Shown here: positions 40,722-48,868 of the stretch, piece by piece | How the letters are laid out: each line of letters begins with the position of its first letter | Position numbering within the stretch: position 1 is the stretch's first letter | Origin: an uncultured Oscillospiraceae bacterium | GTDB taxonomy: Bacteria > Bacillota > Clostridia > Oscillospirales > Acutalibacteraceae | Direction: 5' to 3' | Assembly: GCA_900539165.1 (NCBI GenBank) | Contig: UQAZ01000014.1 | Location: forward strand, 1-51,260 | DNA length: 51,260 bases | Made by a program: the position numbers and the translations under genes | Notes under the pieces: generated by a model | Told to the model about the DNA's origin: nothing | Database searches by the model: none | Seen by the model: only the letters and a program-made list of their open reading frames with translations

Positions 40722-40750
40722 AAAAGCCACTCACACGAGTGGCTTTTTTC
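40722..40750 (+). terminator. Terminator after rpsR
   Basis: AAAAGCCACT (40722-40731) pairs with AGTGGCTTTT (40738-40747) and a T-run follows. Confidence 0.9.
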
Positions 40751-40764
40751 TTTCCTCTTTATAG

Positions 40765-40945
40765 GCTCTCTTATCAAGGGCAGGACTCTCATAGCTCCCC
40801 TTATTAAGGGGAGATGTCACCGTAGGTGACAGAGGGGATAGTCGTTAATGCTTAGAATGCTGTTCGGAATAGTTTGGCAAATCCCTCCGGATTTTTCACA
40901 ACTGCCGTTTTTCAAAATCCACCTCCCTTAATAAGGGAGGCGTTA
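40765..40945. repeat. Dispersed palindromic repeat, copy D
   Basis: GCTCCCCTTATTAAGGGGAG and GTCACCGTAGGTGAC are followed by AGAGGGGATAGTCGTTAATGC, the inverse of the block in copies A and B. A CCTCCCTTAATAAGGGAGG palindrome closes the far end. No gene lies in 40713-40968. Confidence 0.68.
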
Positions 40946-40968
40946 ATATAAATTTTTGAAAAAGTGCT

Positions 40969-41285
40969 TGACAAATAAAAAATGTAATGATAATATGTCA
41001 TTAAGATGAAACCGATGAGAAAGAGTAAGTAGGTTTTTTACCGCTTTTCAGAGAGTCGCCGTTGGTGGGAGTGCGACAGGTAGGAAGAGACCGAATGGGC
41101 TTTTGAGGGCGAACCGAAATTACAGTAGGTGAGACGGAGACGACGCTTCGTTAAAAAGAGTCTGCGCATGACAGTGCGTGCAGAGTGGATGCATTATTGC
41201 ATTAAGCAGGGTGGCACCGCAGGAGATTGATTATTGCTCTTGTCCCGGCAGAAATGTCAGGACGAGAGTTTTTTATTTTACCTAA
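40969..41285 (+). promoter_or_regulatory. Tryptophan T-box riboswitch with promoter and terminator
   Basis: The promoter is TTGACA (40969-40974), 16 bases, TAATAT. The leader shows the Stem I AG-bulge region (CAGAGAGTCGCCGTTGG), a specifier region GAA-TGG-GCTTTTGAG with codon TGG (41096-41098, Trp), the T-box AGGGTGGCACCGC (41208-41220) and a terminator CTCTTGTCC/GGACGAGAG with six T (41237-41274). Uncharged tRNA-Trp should allow readthrough to trpXYZ. Confidence 0.93.
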
Positions 41286-41394
41286 AAGGAGATTTGCGGC
41301 AATGATACTTAATTCAAAACGATGGCGAGGCTTGATTTAACCTAAACTATAATCCGTTTAACTATCTATCATTTGTTTCAGAAAGGACATTATT

Positions 41395-42438
41395 ATGAAA
41401 ACTATTAAAAAAATCATCGCAGTTGTTTCAGCAATCGCAATTATCTTTTCTTTTGCAGCTTGTGCAAAGAATAACGACAATAGCACTTTCTCGGATGTTA
41501 AAACATATAAGGTTGGCATTTGTAATTATGTAGACGATGCTTCGCTTAATCAAATCGTTGAGAATATTCAATCTCAGCTCGAAAAAGCAGGCACAGAAAA
41601 CAATGTTAAATTCGATGTAACCGTTCAGAACTGTAATGCAGACGCAAGCGTTATGAATCAGATTATTTCCGACTTTATCGCTAATTCGGTTGACCTTATG
41701 GTCGGTGTTGCAACCCCTGTTGCGGTCGCTATGCAGGCAGCAACCGAGGATAAAAACATTCCTGTTGTGTTCGCGGCCGTTTCCGACCCTGTCGGCGCAG
41801 GTCTTGTGGCAGATAAGGATGCTCCGGGCGCAAATGTTACAGGTACATCGGACTATCTTAACACAGACGCTATTATGGATTTAATTCTTGCAAATAAGGC
41901 AGACACAAAGAATGTTGCTCTTCTTTACGATATGGGTCAGGATTCATCAAAGACACCTATCGAAAACGCTAAGAAATATCTTGAAGCAAAAGGCATTTCT
42001 TATAAGGAATATACAGGCACAAATGTTACAGAGGTTCAGCAGGCTGTTGCTACAATCATTAAGGACGGAGCAGACGCTGTGTTCACCCCGACAGATAACA
42101 CAATTATGACAGCAGAGCTTTCAATCTATGAATCACTTGCAAAGGCAGGCATTCCTCACTATACCGGTGCAGATTCATTTGCGCTTAACGGTGCATTCCT
42201 CGGCTATGGTGTTGACTATGCGGCACTCGGTCAGCAAACAGCAGATATGATTGCGGACATTCTCGTAAACGGTAAGGATGTTGCTTCTTATCCTGTAAAA
42301 TTCTTTGATAACGGTACTGCTACAATCAATACGGAAATTTGCACAGAACTCGGTCTTGACTTCAGCGAGGTTGAGAGCAAGTCAAAGCCGTTCTGCACAG
42401 AGATTAAGACAATAACAACAGCAGAGAGCTTTTCATAA
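41395..42438 (+). CDS. trpX: Tryptophan ABC transporter substrate-binding lipoprotein TrpX
   Basis: 347 residues with signal peptide and lipobox FAAC (near residue 23), then a DUF534-type binding fold: VGICNYVDDASLNQI, DLMVGVATPVAVAMQ, PVVFAAVSDPVGAGLV, NVTGTSDYL. The T-box upstream with a Trp specifier strongly supports tryptophan (or a precursor such as indole/anthranilate) as ligand. It is paralogous to the protein at 36171. A palindromic repeat of about 50 bases separates it from trpY. Confidence 0.88.
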   Translation: MKTIKKIIAVVSAIAIIFSFAACAKNNDNSTFSDVKTYKVGICNYVDDASLNQIVENIQSQLEKAGTENNVKFDVTVQNCNADASVMNQIISDFIANSVDLMVGVATPVAVAMQAATEDKNIPVVFAAVSDPVGAGLVADKDAPGANVTGTSDYLNTDAIMDLILANKADTKNVALLYDMGQDSSKTPIENAKKYLEAKGISYKEYTGTNVTEVQQAVATIIKDGADAVFTPTDNTIMTAELSIYESLAKAGIPHYTGADSFALNGAFLGYGVDYAALGQQTADMIADILVNGKDVASYPVKFFDNGTATINTEICTELGLDFSEVESKSKPFCTEIKTITTAESFS

Positions 42439-42449
42439 AAGCGGTTTGA

Positions 42450-42512
42450 ATGCCTCCCATAACCGGGGGGGCGTTAAAATCTCATTGCTCCCTTTTTCAA
42501 GGGCAGCTGTGA
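42450..42512. repeat. Short palindromic repeat between trpX and trpY
   Basis: The segment contains TGCCTCCCATAACCGGGGGGGCG and GCTCCCTTTTTCAAGGGCAGC, degenerate relatives of the dispersed repeats A-D. It may act as an intra-operon RNA stem. Confidence 0.5.
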
Positions 42513-42536
42513 AACTTTAGACTAAGGAGAATACAT

Positions 42537-43463
42537 ATGACGATTTTTGATATGGGACAGCTGCAAACGGTGCTGGAGCTTGGACTTATTTCCTCGCTCA
42601 CCGTGCTTGCCTTGTTCCTCAGCTACACAATGCTTAATGTTTGCGACCTTTCTACTGACGGTTGTTTCACCCTCGGTGCCGCTGTCGGTGCGGTTGTTGC
42701 ACTTTCGGGACATCCGATTTTGTCTATTCCTGTCGCAATGCTTGCCGGTGTGGCTTCGGGCTTCATCGTTGCTATACTCCAAACGGTTTTGGGAATAGAC
42801 AGCTTGCTTGCGGGTATCGTTGTTAATACGGGGCTTTATTCGGTAAACATTGCTATTATGAATAAATCCTCGCTTCTTAATTTGAATAACTCGGACACCG
42901 TATTTTCGCTTTTGAAGGATAAGCTTCAGGGAACGGCTCTTGAGGGCAAGCAAACCCTTATTATCGCATTTGTTGCAGTAATTGCAGTAGGTCTTTTCCT
43001 TACATTTTTGCTTAAAACCAAGCTTGGACTTTCTATTCGTGCAACAGGAAATAATCCCGATATGGTTAAGTCGTCGTCGATTAATCCTGTTATTACCACA
43101 ATCATCGGCTTGTGTATCGCAAACTCTTTCACGGCTCTTTCGGGCTGTCTGCTTGCACAGTCTCAAAAACAGGCTGAAATCAATATCGGTACAGGAATGG
43201 TAACCGTTGCACTTGCTTCGCTCTTGATTGGCGGAGTGTTCGTAAAAAGAGGAAAAATTCCTTTCAGAATTGTAGGCGCTGTTCTCGGCGCAATCATTTT
43301 CCGCTTTGTATATCAGGTTGCAATCGGACTTCATATGCCTCCGTTTATGCTCAAGCTTGTATCGTCTGTAATCGTAATCATTGCGATTGCGGGTCCGTAT
43401 CTCAAGGCTAAGCTTCCCGAGTATATCCGTAAGGCAAAAATAAAGAGTGGGGGTAAGGCGTAA
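42537..43463 (+). CDS. trpY: Tryptophan ABC transporter permease TrpY
   Basis: 308 residues, about eight to nine membrane segments. It shows YTMLNVCDLSTDGCFTLGAAVG and the coupling helix LGLSIRATGNNPDMVKSSSIN. The Shine-Dalgarno is TAAGGAG. The C-terminal tail is basic and its stop overlaps the trpZ start (TAATG). Confidence 0.9.
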   Translation: MTIFDMGQLQTVLELGLISSLTVLALFLSYTMLNVCDLSTDGCFTLGAAVGAVVALSGHPILSIPVAMLAGVASGFIVAILQTVLGIDSLLAGIVVNTGLYSVNIAIMNKSSLLNLNNSDTVFSLLKDKLQGTALEGKQTLIIAFVAVIAVGLFLTFLLKTKLGLSIRATGNNPDMVKSSSINPVITTIIGLCIANSFTALSGCLLAQSQKQAEINIGTGMVTVALASLLIGGVFVKRGKIPFRIVGAVLGAIIFRFVYQVAIGLHMPPFMLKLVSSVIVIIAIAGPYLKAKLPEYIRKAKIKSGGKA

Positions 43464-44248
43464 TGTTGACATTATCAAATCTTAAAATGGTCTTTTCTAA
43501 GGGAACTCCCGACGAAAAGATTGCACTTAATAATCTCTCGCTCACCGTAAATGATGCGGATTTTATCACCGTTATCGGTGCAAACGGAGCAGGCAAGTCC
43601 ACTATGTTTAACGCTATCGCAGGAACATATTTGACCGACGAGGGCAGCATTACTCTTGACGGTAAGGACATCACCTCTATGCCCGAGCATAAGAGGGCTA
43701 AGCTTATCGGCAGACTTTTTCAGGATCCTATGAAGGGCAGCGCTCCCGGTATGACTATTGAAGAAAATCTGACGCTCGCAGCAGGCGGTGGCGGATGGCT
43801 CAGCACCGTTTCAAAAAAGGACAGAATGCTTTTTCGTGAAAAGCTTTCGCTCCTCGGAATGGGACTTGAGGACAGAATGAATCAGCAGGTCGGCTTGCTT
43901 TCGGGCGGTCAGCGACAGGCACTTACCCTTATGATGGCGACAATTAATCCGCCGAAGATTTTGCTCCTTGACGAACATACCGCTGCTCTCGACCCGGGAA
44001 CAGCCGAAAAGGTGCTTAATCTCACCACAAAAATTGTTGACGAAAATAAGATTACCTGCCTTATGATTACTCATAATATGCAGTCGGCTCTTGAGCTTGG
44101 TAACCGTACCATTATGATGGATTCGGGCAGAGTGATTTTTGATGTGGCAAACGAGCAAAGAAACGGACTTACCGTAAACGACCTTTTGGAGAAATTCAAA
44201 TTGTCGGTCGGACAAAATCTTGATAACGACAGAATGCTCCTCAGTTAA
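43463..44248 (+). CDS. trpZ: Tryptophan ABC transporter ATP-binding protein TrpZ
   Basis: 261 residues: Walker A GANGAGKST, signature LLSGGQRQALTL, Walker B KILLLDEHTAALD and ITHNMQSA. It is close to the ATPase at 38180 (same EHTAALDP and LSVGQNLDNDRMLLS-like end). It completes the T-box-controlled operon. Confidence 0.92.
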   Translation: MLTLSNLKMVFSKGTPDEKIALNNLSLTVNDADFITVIGANGAGKSTMFNAIAGTYLTDEGSITLDGKDITSMPEHKRAKLIGRLFQDPMKGSAPGMTIEENLTLAAGGGGWLSTVSKKDRMLFREKLSLLGMGLEDRMNQQVGLLSGGQRQALTLMMATINPPKILLLDEHTAALDPGTAEKVLNLTTKIVDENKITCLMITHNMQSALELGNRTIMMDSGRVIFDVANEQRNGLTVNDLLEKFKLSVGQNLDNDRMLLS

Positions 44249-44267
44249 GATTCATATAAAAATATAT

Positions 44268-44303
44268 CGGCACTTTTTTTATAAATAGTGCCGATTTTTT
44301 TGT
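44268..44303 (+). terminator. Terminator after trpZ
   Basis: CGGCACT pairs with AGTGCCG around a T/A-rich loop, followed by ATTTTTTTG. Confidence 0.85.
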
Positions 44304-44354
44304 TGACAAATGGGATTAAGTATGTTATTATAAATGCAGTTAGCATATGCTAAC
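44303..44354 (+). promoter_or_regulatory. Promoter with overlapping palindromic operator (metal-regulator-like)
   Basis: TTGACA (44303-44308), 17 bases, TATTAT (44326-44331). The perfect palindrome GTTAGCATATGCTAAC (44339-44354) covers the expected transcription start. It resembles DtxR/IdeR-type boxes (TTAG-N6-CTAA spacing), so an iron-responsive repressor is likely; the exact regulator is inferred. Confidence 0.75.
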
Positions 44355-44407
44355 TAAAAGAAAGCGACTGTATAAGGTAATTCGGTCGCTTAATTTAAGA
44401 CAATGCA

Positions 44408-44423
44408 GTTAGCTATTGCTAAC
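44408..44423. promoter_or_regulatory. Second operator-like site
   Basis: GTTAGCTATTGCTAAC has the same half-sites as the operator 69 bp upstream, with centre TATT in place of ATAT. Both are preceded by TGCA, suggesting a duplication. Between the two lies an AAGCGAC/GTCGCTT hairpin. Confidence 0.65.
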
Positions 44424-44464
44424 CGATGTCCGGCGGTTATAAATTCGCCATTTAAGGATAATAT

Positions 44465-44497
44465 ATGAGTGTTAGTATGAGGCTTATGTATGATTGA
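44465..44497 (+). CDS. Possible 10-codon upstream ORF overlapping the DUF3793 start
   Basis: ATG at 44465 follows an AAGGA Shine-Dalgarno, encodes MSVSMRLMYD and stops at 44495-44497, five bases past the ATG (44490) of the next gene. The main gene has only a weaker GAGG, so its translation may be coupled to this leader. Short enough to be chance. Confidence 0.35.
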   Translation: MSVSMRLMYD

Positions 44498-45041
44498 GGA
44501 ATACCTGATTAATCATTGTTCACCTACTTTGGCGAGCATAAAAACAGCAAATTTGATTAATGTTTCTTTTGAGAGTTTTGACGATTTGATAGTCTCCGTT
44601 AATCGAATGAATGAGATTTTGTCATCCAAGGGAATTGAACTTTTGATTCTTAAAAGATGTGAAAAATCGGCACTTGTTTATGTAGTTCGGCTGGCTCTTT
44701 TACAGCGTGATTTGAACAAGAGTGGAGTCGGTGAATTTTTATCCGAATACGGTTACGCCTGCGTTGATGCCTCCTATTGCGTTTCACGGCTTAAAATGCG
44801 GCTTAACTGCGGTAACGGTTTTCCTCATGAGATAGGAATTTTTCTCGGCTATCCGCTTGGCGATGTGACAGGTTTTATAGAAAACGCAGGACAAAACAGC
44901 CTTTGCTCGGGCTGTTGGAAGGTTTATTGTAACGAATGCGAGGCAATGAAAACTTTTTCAAAATACGAGCATTGCAGAAAAGTATATAACAAATTGTGGC
45001 AGGGCGGCAGAAGTATCGAACGCCTTGCGGTTGCAGTGTAG
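44490..45041 (+). CDS. DUF3793 family protein
   Basis: 183 residues, cytoplasmic. Features are LILKRCEKSALVYVVR, FPHEIGIFLGYPLGDVTGFI and a Cys-rich segment (CSGCWKVYCNECEAMKTF) that could bind metal. This matches the DUF3793 family, found in Clostridia near flavodoxin genes. The function is unknown; context suggests a role in iron limitation. Flavodoxin follows 12 bases downstream. Confidence 0.82.
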   Translation: MIEEYLINHCSPTLASIKTANLINVSFESFDDLIVSVNRMNEILSSKGIELLILKRCEKSALVYVVRLALLQRDLNKSGVGEFLSEYGYACVDASYCVSRLKMRLNCGNGFPHEIGIFLGYPLGDVTGFIENAGQNSLCSGCWKVYCNECEAMKTFSKYEHCRKVYNKLWQGGRSIERLAVAV

Positions 45042-45053
45042 AAAGGAAATATT

Positions 45054-45476
45054 ATGAAAAAAACAGCAGTTGTTTATTGGAGTGGCACGGGAAATACAGA
45101 GGCAATGGCACTTGCCGTTCTTGACGGAATGAAAGAGGCGGGAGCAGAAGCGAAAATCTTTACGGCTTCAGAGTTTAATCCCGATAAAATAAATGATTAT
45201 GAGTCGTTCGCTTTCGGCTGTCCGTCTATGGGTTGTGAGCAACTTGAGGACACCGAGTTTGAGCCGATGTTTGATGAATGTAAAGCAAGCCTTTCGGGCA
45301 AAAGCATAGCACTTTTCGGCTCTTACGGCTGGGGCAACGGCGAATGGATGGAAACATGGGAGGGCGATTGTCGCTCGGTTGGAGCAAATTTGATTTGTGA
45401 CAGCGTTATTTGCAATGACGCTCCCGATGATGAGGCGATTGAAAAATGCAAGAACCTCGGTAAAGAATTAGCCTGA
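45054..45476 (+). CDS. Flavodoxin
   Basis: 140 residues, short-chain type. The FMN phosphate loop is VVYWSGTGNTEAMA, with the isoalloxazine loops FGCPSMGCEQLED and FGSYGWGNGEWM. Flavodoxins replace ferredoxin under iron shortage, which fits the DtxR-like operators upstream. It ends before a strong terminator. Confidence 0.95.
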   Translation: MKKTAVVYWSGTGNTEAMALAVLDGMKEAGAEAKIFTASEFNPDKINDYESFAFGCPSMGCEQLEDTEFEPMFDECKASLSGKSIALFGSYGWGNGEWMETWEGDCRSVGANLICDSVICNDAPDDEAIEKCKNLGKELA

Positions 45477-45510
45477 TATAGAGTTTACCAAACTCTCCTT
45501 ACAATATTCA

Positions 45511-45552
45511 AAAAGGAAAGACTGCGGAGCAATTCGCAGTCTTTCCTTTTGC
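45511..45552 (+). terminator. Strong terminator after flavodoxin
   Basis: AAAAGGAAAGACTGCG (45511-45526) pairs perfectly with CGCAGTCTTTCCTTTT (45535-45550). Its symmetric A and T runs make it bidirectional, so it can also end the minus-strand metF-rrf2 operon. A fragment of the dispersed repeat (CCTTCCTTTTTAAGGGAGG) follows at 45561-45582. Confidence 0.9.
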
Positions 45553-45593
45553 ACTTCTTAGCCTTCCTTTTTAAGGGAGGAGTTAGATTGTTA

Positions 45594-46001
45594 TTACAAC
45601 AAATCCGCCAAGGTTTTTGAATTAAGAAAATTCATTATTACCTCATTTAATTCATTCCACATAGGTCTTGCGAGGCACGCCTGTTCGTTTTTGCAATGCT
45701 GTTCCGCTTCGTTTTTGCAGTCAACACAGGCAACGGGGGCAAGAGTTGTCTCGGTCAAAATCAATATTTCGCCTATCGAATAGCACTCAGGTTCTCTGTT
45801 TAGCTTGTAGCCTCCGCTTTTTCCTCTTGCGCTGTCAACAAGTCCGCCTTTGGACAGCTTTGCAATAATAGCCTCAAGATATTTCATACTTATTTCCTGT
45901 CTCTCGGCAATGTCCTTTAGCGATATGTAGCCCGAATCCTTGTGAGTTGCAAGGTCGAGCATAATACTCAGAGCATATCTGCCCTTTGTTGAAATCATCA
46001 T
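45594..46001 (-). CDS. Rrf2-family transcriptional regulator
   Basis: 135 residues with the winged helix start MISTKGRYALSIMLDLATH, RQEISMKYLEAIIAKL and RGKSGGYKLNREP. The C-terminal region has CVDCKNEAEQHCKNEQACLA (C-x2-C-x7-C-x5-C), like Fe-S-sensing Rrf2 proteins (IscR, NsrR, RsrR groups), though the spacing differs from IscR. It is the last gene of the metF-metH operon, 12 bases after metH. Two adjacent ATGs (46001, 45998) are both possible starts. Confidence 0.9.
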   Translation of the reverse strand: MMISTKGRYALSIMLDLATHKDSGYISLKDIAERQEISMKYLEAIIAKLSKGGLVDSARGKSGGYKLNREPECYSIGEILILTETTLAPVACVDCKNEAEQHCKNEQACLARPMWNELNEVIMNFLNSKTLADLL

Positions 46002-46013
46002 AATAATGTTCCT

Positions 46014-48308
46014 TTACTGTTCAAAAAACTCCTGCGCAATTCTTACGCTTTCCATAGCGTCCTTTGCGTAAAAATCGGCATTAATCATTTTTGCATAATC
46101 TCTTGTCAGCACTGCGCCGCCGACAAAAACTTTTGCGTCTGTGTTGTCGTGCAGAAGCTTAATTGTTTTTTCCATATTAGGTACGGTCGTGGTCATAAGT
46201 GCGGATAATCCCACAAGTTTTGCGTTGTTTTCAACAGCCGCTTCCAGCACCCTTTCGCATTTTACATCCTTGCCTAAATCTATTACATCAAAGCCGTAAT
46301 TTTGCAGCAGAACTTTTACAATGTTCTTTCCGATGTCGTGAATGTCGCCCTCGACGGTTGCGATAATGATTTTTTCGCCTTTTACCTGCTCTGCACCGCT
46401 TAAAACAAAATGAGCCTTGATTTCATCAAAAGCCGCCTTTGCGCTGTCCGCACTCATCAAAAGCTGAGGCAAAAATATTGTGTTCTTTTCAAAGCCGTCG
46501 CCGACAATATCAAGTGCAGGTATGATATACTCGTTTATGATTTGAAGCGAGTCGGTGTCGCTCAAAAGCTCTTTTGCACAGCGTGCGCTTTCCTCTTTCA
46601 TACCCTTGATGATGGCAGATTTAAGGTCGAGCGTTTCCGGCTTTTGGATAACTTCGGTGTCTACTGCGGAGTTAATATATTCCTGACAGCTCTCGTCAAG
46701 TCCTGCAAGAGCCTTGTAGCTGTAAAAGGCATTCATCATCGGTCGTGAGTTGGGATTTATGATACCTGCCGACAGTCCTCTGCTCATAGCAAGAGTGTAG
46801 AACGCTGTGTTGACAGCTTCTCTGTTAGGCAAGCCAAAGCTGATGTTTGATACGCCTAAAACGGTGTTTACGCCCAGCGTATTGCGAATATAGTCAACTG
46901 CTTTTAATGTTTCCACAGCGTTGTTGTTGTCGGTGGAAATCGTCATGGTAAGTGCGTCAACAGCAAGATTTTTCTTATCAATTCCGTATTCCTCGGCTTT
47001 TTTGATAATCTTTTCGGCAATCGCTATTCTCCCCTGTGCGTCTGACGGAATACCGTTTTCGTCAAGACAAAGACAAACCACAACGCCTCCGTATTTCTTT
47101 GCAAGAGGAAAAACCTCACGCATTGATTTTTCTTTGCCGTTTACGGAGTTTATCATAGCCTTGCCGTTGTAAATTCTCAGCGCCGCTTCCATTGCCTCGG
47201 CGTCTCCCGAGTCGAGCTGAAGCGGAGCAGGAAGCACCGACTGAAGCTCGTAAACGCTGCTGCAAAGCATTTCCTTTTCGTCTATTTCGGGCAAGCCCAT
47301 ATTTACATCCAAAATGTGAGCGCCTGCCTCGGTTTGCGTTATTCCCTGACGAAGAATATAATCCATATCCTTGTTTCTCAGGGCTTCCTTCATCAGCTTT
47401 TTACCCGTAGGGTTTATTCTTTCGCCTATTACCGCACCGTCGGATAGGTTTACGCTTGTCGAATATGAGGCAACGAGCGTTTCGTTTTTGTATTCGGGTA
47501 CCTTGTCCTCTATGTCATTTGTAGCTTCAATCATAGCTTTCAGGTGCGCCGGAGTTGTTCCGCAGCAACCGCCGAGATACGATACTCCCATTTGAGCAAT
47601 CTGCTTCATATATCCGGCAAATTCGTCGGGTGCAACATTGTATATCGTTTCGCCGTTTACGCTTTCGGGCAGTCCTGCGTTCGGCATTACTATAATCGGA
47701 ATTGACGAATGCTCCTCAAGCTCCTTTACAAGAGGCAGCATCTGCTTTGGACCCAGTCCGCAGTTAAAGCCTATCGCATCCGCACCGAGTGCCTCGACAA
47801 CGGCGCACGCAGTACGAACATCCGCACCCGTGAGCAGTCTTGCTTTTTCGTCAAAAATCATCGACACTATTAACGGCAAATCGCAGTTTTCTTTAACTGC
47901 AAGCATTGCCGCCTTTATTTCGTATAAATCGCCGAAGGTTTCAAGCAAAACGACATCCGCCTCGTCCTTGCCGGCATTTACCATTTCGGCAAAAATATCC
48001 ACACATTCCTCAAAATCAAGGTCGCCCATCGGCTTCAACAGCTTGCCCGTAGGTCCGATGTCGAGCGCAACCTTTTTTCCTGCACGCTTGGCATTTTTTA
48101 CACCTGCTCTGACGATTTCGTCAACATTGTCGTACTTGAATCTGTTTGCGCCAAAGGTGTTTGCCGAAATAATGTCACATCCTGCCTCGGCATATGCCTT
48201 GTGAATGGCAAAAACCCTGTCGGGATTTGTAATATTAAGCGCCTCGGGAAGCTCGCCTGCTTTTAATTCGAGCATTGTTCCCATTCCGCCGTCAAAATAA
48301 GTTATCAT
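46014..48308 (-). CDS. metH: Cobalamin-dependent methionine synthase, without activation domain
   Basis: It transfers methyl from 5-methyl-THF to homocysteine through B12. The 764 residues are ordered as a homocysteine-binding barrel (about 1-285, with zinc cysteines in GFNCG and GGCCGTTPAH), a pterin-binding barrel (about 290-555, GERINPTGKKLMKEAL), the B12 cap helices and a B12 domain with the DIHDIGKNIV motif (His ligates cobalt). The C-terminal AdoMet/reactivation domain of E. coli MetH is missing and is encoded separately next door. Confidence 0.95.
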   Translation of the reverse strand: MITYFDGGMGTMLELKAGELPEALNITNPDRVFAIHKAYAEAGCDIISANTFGANRFKYDNVDEIVRAGVKNAKRAGKKVALDIGPTGKLLKPMGDLDFEECVDIFAEMVNAGKDEADVVLLETFGDLYEIKAAMLAVKENCDLPLIVSMIFDEKARLLTGADVRTACAVVEALGADAIGFNCGLGPKQMLPLVKELEEHSSIPIIVMPNAGLPESVNGETIYNVAPDEFAGYMKQIAQMGVSYLGGCCGTTPAHLKAMIEATNDIEDKVPEYKNETLVASYSTSVNLSDGAVIGERINPTGKKLMKEALRNKDMDYILRQGITQTEAGAHILDVNMGLPEIDEKEMLCSSVYELQSVLPAPLQLDSGDAEAMEAALRIYNGKAMINSVNGKEKSMREVFPLAKKYGGVVVCLCLDENGIPSDAQGRIAIAEKIIKKAEEYGIDKKNLAVDALTMTISTDNNNAVETLKAVDYIRNTLGVNTVLGVSNISFGLPNREAVNTAFYTLAMSRGLSAGIINPNSRPMMNAFYSYKALAGLDESCQEYINSAVDTEVIQKPETLDLKSAIIKGMKEESARCAKELLSDTDSLQIINEYIIPALDIVGDGFEKNTIFLPQLLMSADSAKAAFDEIKAHFVLSGAEQVKGEKIIIATVEGDIHDIGKNIVKVLLQNYGFDVIDLGKDVKCERVLEAAVENNAKLVGLSALMTTTVPNMEKTIKLLHDNTDAKVFVGGAVLTRDYAKMINADFYAKDAMESVRIAQEFFEQ

Positions 48309-48313
48309 TTTTA

Positions 48314-48868
48314 TCAGTCCATTCCTATAAATGCCGTAACGCTCTTTGTCGGCACCATTTCGCAGGTGTCCGTAAGCGTTAAGCCTATGCGCTTTTCAAG
48401 CTGTAAAAGCGAGAAAAACTGCTTTTGTTGCGTTATATCCAAATCGAAGTAACCGGGCGAGTATCTTTGCCGCAGCTCTGCCCCGTATTGCTCCTTGATT
48501 TTTTCTTCTAAATCGTCGCAGACTTCCTCTATCTTGTCCGCCGCAGCAGCCTGAAGTGCCATAGCCAGCGCAACATCCGTAGCCGAGGCAATCTTGATTC
48601 TTTTGTCAACTGCAATTCCGAGCGTTGCACCGAACACAACAACTCGCTTGCAGCCTGTCAAATTTTCGGCAAGTCGCTTGCTTTTGAAAATAACATCGTC
48701 TATGCTCACCGTATCGCTTGAAACGGTACATTCAAATATCCTGTAAAGTGTTTTCGGCACAGCCGTTTTTGCAATGATTTCAACAGCTTTGTCTGCAAGA
48801 GCCAAAATCTGCTCGTTGTCTGTCTTTGATGATGTTCGCATATAGCGAAGAATATCCGCCCTACTCAT
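48314..48868 (-). CDS. Stand-alone methionine synthase reactivation-domain protein
   Basis: 184 residues resembling the vitamin B12-dependent methionine synthase activation domain: ILRYMRTSSKTDN, VVVFGATLGIAVDKRI, LQAAAADKIEEVCDDLEEKI, RYSPGYFDLDITQQKQFFSLLQLEKRIGLTLTDTCEMVPTKSVTAFIG. The RxSPGY motif binds AdoMet in MetH. It lies between metF and metH, overlapping metF by 8 bases, and presumably repairs oxidised cobalamin in trans. Confidence 0.92.
   Translation of the reverse strand: MSRADILRYMRTSSKTDNEQILALADKAVEIIAKTAVPKTLYRIFECTVSSDTVSIDDVIFKSKRLAENLTGCKRVVVFGATLGIAVDKRIKIASATDVALAMALQAAAADKIEEVCDDLEEKIKEQYGAELRQRYSPGYFDLDITQQKQFFSLLQLEKRIGLTLTDTCEMVPTKSVTAFIGMD

Noticed and set aside
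42522..43478. Long minus-strand ORF (318 codons) opposite trpY
   Set aside because: It is the shadow of a strongly supported membrane permease and shows highly basic, low-complexity protein without a start signal.
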